NCBI GenBank assembly: GCA_022702545.1
Contig: JAHRBC010000007.1
Span: 2,666,001-2,730,000 of the forward strand
Length of the DNA stretch: 64,000 nucleotides
DNA from: Phycomyces nitens
Taxonomy: Eukaryota; Mucoromycota; Mucoromycetes; Mucorales; Phycomycetaceae
Direction of reading: 5' to 3'
Shown: piece by piece, positions 58,801 through 64,000 of the stretch
How the letters are laid out: every line of letters starts with the position of its first letter
Numbering within the stretch: position 1 is the first letter of the stretch
Made by a program: the position numbers and the translations under genes
The notes under the pieces: generated by a model
The model's input: only the letters and a program-made list of their open reading frames with translations
Told to the model about the DNA's origin: nothing
The model's database searches: none

Positions 58801-58934
58801 AATTTTCAGATGATGACTATCAGTGCATGCTGCCTGTTCATTGCATCTTGCTTGAGGTGGCCACTGCCAAATATACAAAGAACAATGAGACGACAACACT
58901 AGTCATTCCTCTGCCAAAAAAGCAATATGCTTAA
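55868..58934 (+). pseudogene. Tnp2/CACTA transposase (I7), dead mosaic copy
   Basis: Exon 1 is 48902-48911 plus 55868-56005 (split by I6); the other exons are 56076-56111, 56174-56377 and 56451-58934. Exon 1 encodes CYCNKCNNNQQGF. A TAG at 56903-56905 replaces the W of HWNQEL (TGG to TAG). Near 57050 a deletion (about 41 bases missing overall against I3) removes the middle of FDGISYSCG and shifts the frame, and a stop follows at about 57100. The 5' half is almost the same as I3 and the 3' half from roughly 57400 almost the same as I6. The C-terminal domain is complete and ends VIPLPKKQYA. Confidence 0.9.
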
Positions 58935-59059
58935 ATAAATAAATAAAAACATCTTTCCTCCAAAGCAAACAATTTTACCTTCTAAGTATGTTATTAGGAC
59001 AACCTGTAACAATCAGCTTAAGAAGAGATTTTTTTTTAATTTTTTAATTGTTTAATTTT

Positions 59060-60189
59060 TTATTCGTCATCTCTGACAGTCCACTGTGGTGGTGGGGGGA
59101 GCATGCTGTCAGGGACTGGTTTGGTCACGACACTGTGGAAGTGTCTTTCCATCAGCTGTCGAGAATTGTTGCCCAAGTCGACATGGGCATACAAGTCAAC
59201 CATTTCGAGGAAATGGTTGAACTAAAAGGACAATTAGTTTCTATTTATTATATTTCAAAAACAATAAACTTGGCTGGAAAACAATTTACCTCGTTGCTTT
59301 GTCAACTTGGGTGCTTGATGTGAACGATGTGCACACCTGGAGTCCCAGGTGTCTCATCACCAGACTTGCCATCAGACATTGCTCCTTTCTGAATGAGATT
59401 GGAGCAATCCCTACCCATTGCAGCATCAATGGCAGCCTTGTTCTTGGCATAGGCAAGGCCACGGCGTTTGAGGTGCTATAGATCAATTGGTATTAATATT
59501 ACTCTTAAAACTAAGCTCTGATTAGAATATAAAACACAACTTACATCACCCTCACGAGAAGAGCGCTGTGTCTTTGCCTTTGCGGCATCCCTCTTGCTAG
59601 GACTCTGGGACTCCAGGTGACACCGACTGCGGAAGTGGTTGTGAACCTTGTCACGGATATCACTGTTTTGCAACCTGGGGTCCCAAGACCTTTGCACCAG
59701 GAAGGCCATTAGGTTGTCCACCAACTCTTTATTTGGACTGTCATTGAAGAAGACCTTGGTGTTCCACCTGGGCTTCCTGTTGTTGGCCTCAATTTCGGTC
59801 TGGTCATTCGACCTGAACCTTGGCGTCCACATGTAGCCATGAATAAGTCTCTATTTTATAGCATTAAATTAGTGAATTATTATTACTCTGTTACTTACAA
59901 TCACTTCCGTGAGGTCCTTTGGTTTTGGCTCAGGAAGAACATTGCCAGTAGTGCTGACAACTGGGGCCACAGCAACAGGAACCACTGGCCCAGCATTTGA
60001 AGGCTGACCAGTGTTGGTGTTGCCTCCAACATTGGTACCACTTTGGCCGTTCATGGTGGTATATGCTTGTTTGAGAAAGCCTACGTCGTTGCTTATTGTC
60101 AAGACAGTTTGCTTCATAGCAATTATCTCCTCTATTATCCAAGGATTCTCTGCATTGGGCTGAGGAGCAAGTGCGCGTCTGTTTGCCAT
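59060..60189 (-). CDS. CACTA second gene (unrecognised family), I7 copy, open
   Basis: The minus-strand exons are 60189-59899, 59850-59545, 59475-59290 and 59221-59060. Their sizes (291, 306, 186, 162) are identical to the I6 copy, and I see no stop across 314 residues. It begins MANRRALAPQPN and keeps KPRWNTKVFFN, PNKELVDNL and IRDKVHNHFRSR in exon 2. The motif at the end of exon 3 is changed to HPSWQSNE. It remains open although the partner transposase is dead, which may mean that it decays more slowly, that it acts in trans for other copies, or simply chance. Confidence 0.8.
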
Positions 60190-60379
60190 TGTCTAAAGAA
60201 TATTAAAATAGTCAGTGTCAATTATATTATACTGTGTCTGGATTTAATATAAATGATATTCTTTACTTGTAACTAAAAAGATAATAAGATGATGAGAACA
60301 CAAAAGAGTGAGAAAGAACAAGTCAATTATACGAAAAGCATATTATATATTAATAGCCATATACATGGCTGTATCCAAA

Positions 60380-61965
60380 AAGACTTCTTGTAGACTATCA
60401 GAGTTGATATTGGCAATCAAAATTGTCCTTTATTAATTAACTAGTGAGTTGGTCTCTTTGGATAAAGAAAAAGACTTTGTAAAATCGGTTTTTATATATA
60501 TATACTTTGGGTTTATTCTATAACACAATTAATATTACTATTCATTTAGCTTTAAATCTATTTGTCTATATATTTTATTCTGTTTAAATTATACAGGCTC
60601 TTTAACAATAAACATTATCCATCTATCCCGAAAACCTTATTCTTTGAACCAAACGATTCTTGATAGTGTTGATTACACAGCTTTTTTTTCACATTGATTC
60701 TGCACCTTTATTGTAAGCCCAAGAAAATAATAAACAGCAGACTGAAACCTAGCAAAGCATATTAATCGCTCAAGATATATTTTGGATTCCATCCATTACA
60801 CCTATTCTGTCTCTATTTCAAATTCGATGTGGGCCCTTGTAATTAATCTCTCTTTTTCCCTATGTTCACGCCAATTTACTTTTCTCTTTACACTCCCATA
60901 AACACAGGCTGATTCCGATGCATCCTTTCCACATTGCCCATCCAGGTTAACAATCATCAGTTAAACTCTCTGTAATCTTATAATTTATTCTGACTCTCTC
61001 TCTTTCTATCAATCTTATAGACCTCTTTGACTCACACATCTCATTATATTATACTGTCATTGGGACCATGGTAAAAAAGTCTTCTCAAATCAAAATTTTC
61101 CTTATCTGACTTTGTTTACTCTGCAATAGACTACCCCTGCCATTCACCCCATCTGCCTCTTCCATAATCTACGACTGCTATCATGATGGTAATGCCGTTT
61201 CTTGTTCTTTATACTTTTCTATAATATTATTTCCGTTTGCTCTTTTTATCTTATAGCCCTATTCCACTCGCATGGCCTATTATATAGCACCATCATCAGT
61301 GCCCAGGTAAAAAAAATCTTTTTTGTGTTAAAAAAAAATAATTTTCTTTTCTAACGTTGCTTATTCTAATTTAGGCTATCACCATCACTGTCCACCCCAT
61401 CTGCCTCTCTCATCATCTATGACTGGTTATCATAATGGTAATCCCATTTCTTGGCCTTTATTCTTTTCCATAATATTATTCTGGCTATTTACTAATAATT
61501 TTCTATACTCTTAACAAGACACTATTATTGGCCGCCATATACCATCCCTCTACTATAATCACCAACTCTGTTTTTGGTATGTAAATAAATTTTTCTATCA
61601 CTCAATTCACCCATATTAATTTATTTTATCCCATCTCTAGTCAATCCAATCATACAAGATGCCATGTCACACAATTCAGCCCCTCTTTGTCCATTCTTAT
61701 CCAATCTTTGCAATGTAAGTATAATATCCCTCGCATCTTGAATAGCACCTGCACTCTTGAATATATATTGCTAATATAACTTTTATTATATCAGAACACT
61801 ACCGCAACCACCCAAATTGCTGCCAGACCCTATTTTCAGGTATTGTTCAGTAGAGAAGCACCTGATCCAAGTAGTATCAAGTAGGCTGGTAGAAGCGGCA
61901 AGGATAGACCGTAATAGTATTAGAACTCGTGTATAGAACCATTCTATTCTTTCCAATAAACACAA
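60380..61965 (+). other. Outward-directed array of intron-like modules ending in AATAAA (I7)
   Basis: The array is related to the I6 one: TTTTGGATTCCATCCATTAC at 60781, modules with CTCACACATCTCATTATAT near 61031 and CACCCCATCTGCCTCTTCC near 61146, GGTAATGCC near 61189, TTATAG spacers, and the terminal CAATGTAAGTATAATATC near 61711, TTTTCAGGTATTG near 61834 and AATAAA at 61955-61960. Sequence 60190-60380 is AT-rich promoter-like spacer between the two divergent units. Confidence 0.5.
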
Positions 61966-62423
61966 ATATAAACCATAAAAAACCTAATAAGTACGGGATA
62001 TAAAATAATTGAGAGTATATCACTGGTCGAGAGTAATAAAGAGGATACCAAAATCAATAAATAATTGGCTATCTACTGTAGGCAAAGTACCTTATACTAC
62101 AGTTATGTGACTTCTCAAGGGTGTAGGCAAAGGAACCTCGCCATTCTATTTTTAATAGACTTATTGAATATAATAAAATTAAAACTGAGATTTGCATAGG
62201 TAATTCTGGTATTCACTTCAAGTTGACATATTAAGAATACTAACTCCCCTTACTAGCATCACCCCTAGTGGACTAAACACCAGTGTTTAGCGCGAAAATG
62301 CTCAGGCACCAAAGGTACCTTGTGCACTAGGCATTTGTTCACATAAACTCCAGTATATACCTTACCTTTGTCCAGGAATATACCTACTTATATACCAGTG
62401 TATATCAAATGGTTTTCCCAGTG

Positions 62424-64000
62424 TGTGGTATACAAGATGCCAATCGGGTATTTATTAAGGTGGCAATCTTATGTGATGGAGAGTTATTCAATTTTATTTC
62501 AAAGGAGAGGACCAAAGCAAAGATAAAACAGCTAAAGGAAAAAAGGAAAAGAAAAAGTATGCTAAAACATATACTAAAAATATGAGAGAACCAATAAGAG
62601 CAGCCTAAAGAATATTAAAGCCCTGGTCTGTTTCTCTTTGATGAAGGCTCATTGCTCATTCCTAGTGGTGTAAACCTATATCAAACAGTAGAAATATTAT
62701 ATTAATATTAAATTGAGAATAGATGAGCAACAAAAAAGCTCTAACTTATAGTACATCTGTCATGATTGGTGATTCAGCCTCGTCATCTGTTTGAAATACC
62801 TCATCTTCTGAAAGAAAAGAACTGCTTGCTCCTTCCAGCTATAACATAATAAAAATATTGTATTAATTATAATGTATATTCAAATGTTTGTTAATTAATA
62901 AACTTGCCTGGCTGTTCTCTGCCATTTTTCTCTTACGAGTCTGGTTTGCACTCTTAAAGGTGTCTCAGAGAAGATTCTTGGCACACCACATTCTTTTGCA
63001 CTTGTAAATGTAGAGTGCTATTGTCCTAGCCGTGCCACACTGGCCACAATCATTGATGACAGGTACGTTGATTTTGTCATCATTGACCAAGAAGTGTCTT
63101 TGCTGCTATTGTTATTATTAGTCAAATAATCTCTTACCTATCCATGGAAAGAGTAATTGGAGTATACTCCAAGCCTATCAGGTCGAGGTCAAAGGGCAGT
63201 AGAAACGCCAGTTTGCTTGTTGAGCACTTTGCTGTTCATAACTTTGTCAGTTCAGCAAACAGCTCTCAGAATTATCCTTGTACAAGTCAGCCATCCACAT
63301 ATAATGAAGCAAGTTTCTTAGATCTTCCAGATGGTGTAAGTACTTCCCAGCTATGGGAGCCATTCAACTGATATGCCAGCTTGAATGATGATGATGTGGA
63401 AGGTGTCAGCAGCCCTGTTGTCAAGAATACTTTGGCAAAGTACTATGTGTGAAACAGTGTTATGAACAGTATTGAACTTGATGACCCAACGATTGTTGTT
63501 GCTTCTTGTCTTTGGAAAAATTCAACCATACATTCTTCATGTATGTACTGAAGAATAAAAAACGAGACCAGACGTGGCAATCATCATGTGATGTTCACTT
63601 GTCCATACAGAAAGTGAGTATTGGTATTAGTCAAAATACAAAATAGAGATCACTCGCATTTTTTATATTTTTATCTAGCCGTCACAATATAACTATTCCA
63701 AGCTGATTTGTTGGCACTGTGAAACTTTATTTTGAGCATAAAGAGGTTGATGGCACACTGCACTTTCTGGCATTCGTTGAAGTGATGAAAGAGCATGGTA
63801 TAGCAGCCCATGACTCTTCTGTGCCAATTGTAATACAGTGGGCACACAGCTCAACTAGACAAACAACCCAGCCAAAATATGCCATTATCAATGTGGATGA
63901 CATTCAGCATCAAGTTGGGCTCATCCAGTACCCTCCAAGTGTTAATCAGTTCTTTGTCATTGCACCATATTATGTGTTTAATGAAAATCTGTGTGTGACC
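62424..64000 (+). mobile_element. E-family CACTA derivative E5, partial (continues past window)
   Basis: The sequence starts in the middle of an E element (TGTGGTATACAAGATGCC, compare E4 near 45195) directly after the I7 right end and runs to the window edge. It is the most diverged E copy here, with extra stops and substitutions. The E5 sequence left of this point is not in the window. Confidence 0.88.
63144..64000 (+). pseudogene. 3' remnant of a CACTA transposase-like gene (E5), truncated by window
   Basis: The first segment (63144-63613) matches the E2 remnant with the shared TGA after LWEPFN and further stops (TGA after KYYV near 63448 and in the SSCMY region near 63548). The intron follows at the same place, then the second segment from 63679 to the edge. 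This copy has decayed more than E2 to E4. Confidence 0.6.

Larger units (their letters stand above)
48660..62423 (+). mobile_element. CACTA-type element I7, mosaic, interrupted by I6
   Basis: The left end CACTGGAAAAACTCCC at 48660 resembles I3; the right end GTTTTCCCAGTG at 62423 is I6-like. The flanks differ: AAG on the left and TGT on the right. The right flank lies inside an E copy (E5), whereas the left flank does not. I7 carries a dead transposase (exon 1 at 48902, the rest at 55868-58934), an open second gene (59060-60189) and a right subterminal array. I6 is inserted in exon 1. Confidence 0.8.

Overview
This window looks like a transposon graveyard from a fungal nuclear genome, most likely an early-diverging (Mucoromycota-type) fungus. 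Supporting signs are the AT-rich sequence, short GT...AG introns of about 50-70 bases, Tnp2-type CACTA transposases, a FAR1/SWIM-type MULE, a Rep-helicase Helitron and an elongator tRNA-Met gene. The assignment to a phylum is inference. Apart from the tRNA gene I see no ordinary host protein gene.

Left part (1-39.9 kb) is one nested pile. The outermost unit is a Helitron whose Rep/helicase gene survives in three collinear pieces (4009-4862, 25392-27788, 38353-39410). It was split by a MULE (4863-25383, 8-base target duplication TGATGCTC, about 40-base terminal inverted repeats) and by a CACTA derivative 'E3' (27789-38352, duplication ATA). The MULE was split by CACTA element 'I2' (6396-24469, duplication TAC). 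I2 received CACTA element 'I3' (7066-13427, duplication TAT) and E-family element 'E2' (19293-22940). E3 received CACTA element 'I4' (28228-35296, duplication GTT). Removing each insert with one copy of its duplication restores the interrupted reading frame or repeat exactly at four junctions. At the left edge, element 'I1' (1-3528) sits in another E copy ('E1', 3529-4008).

Middle part (39.4-48.7 kb): the 3' flank of the Helitron with tandem repeats, a rearranged CACTA fragment with two outward-facing right ends (39989-42647), a pile of solo-LTR-like sequences interrupted by E4 (43900-47205), and tRNA-Met(CAT) at 47836-47908.

Right part (48.7-64 kb): CACTA element 'I7' (48660-62423) whose transposase exon 1 was hit by a relative, 'I6' (48912-55864, duplication CTA), followed by a partial E5 copy.

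The six 'I' elements share one design: a multi-exon Tnp2 transposase and, convergent to it, a four-exon second gene I do not recognise. Its second exon is 306 bases long in five of the six copies. Beyond the second gene, towards the element end, lies a divergently oriented array of intron-like modules that in I3, I6 and I7 ends in a conserved AATAAA. I6 keeps both genes open and is the best candidate for a functional element. I4 keeps an open transposase. The E elements are short derivatives with CACTACGG ends, dense ACGGTAG/CTACCGT subterminal palindromes and only the 3' remnant of a transposase-like gene.
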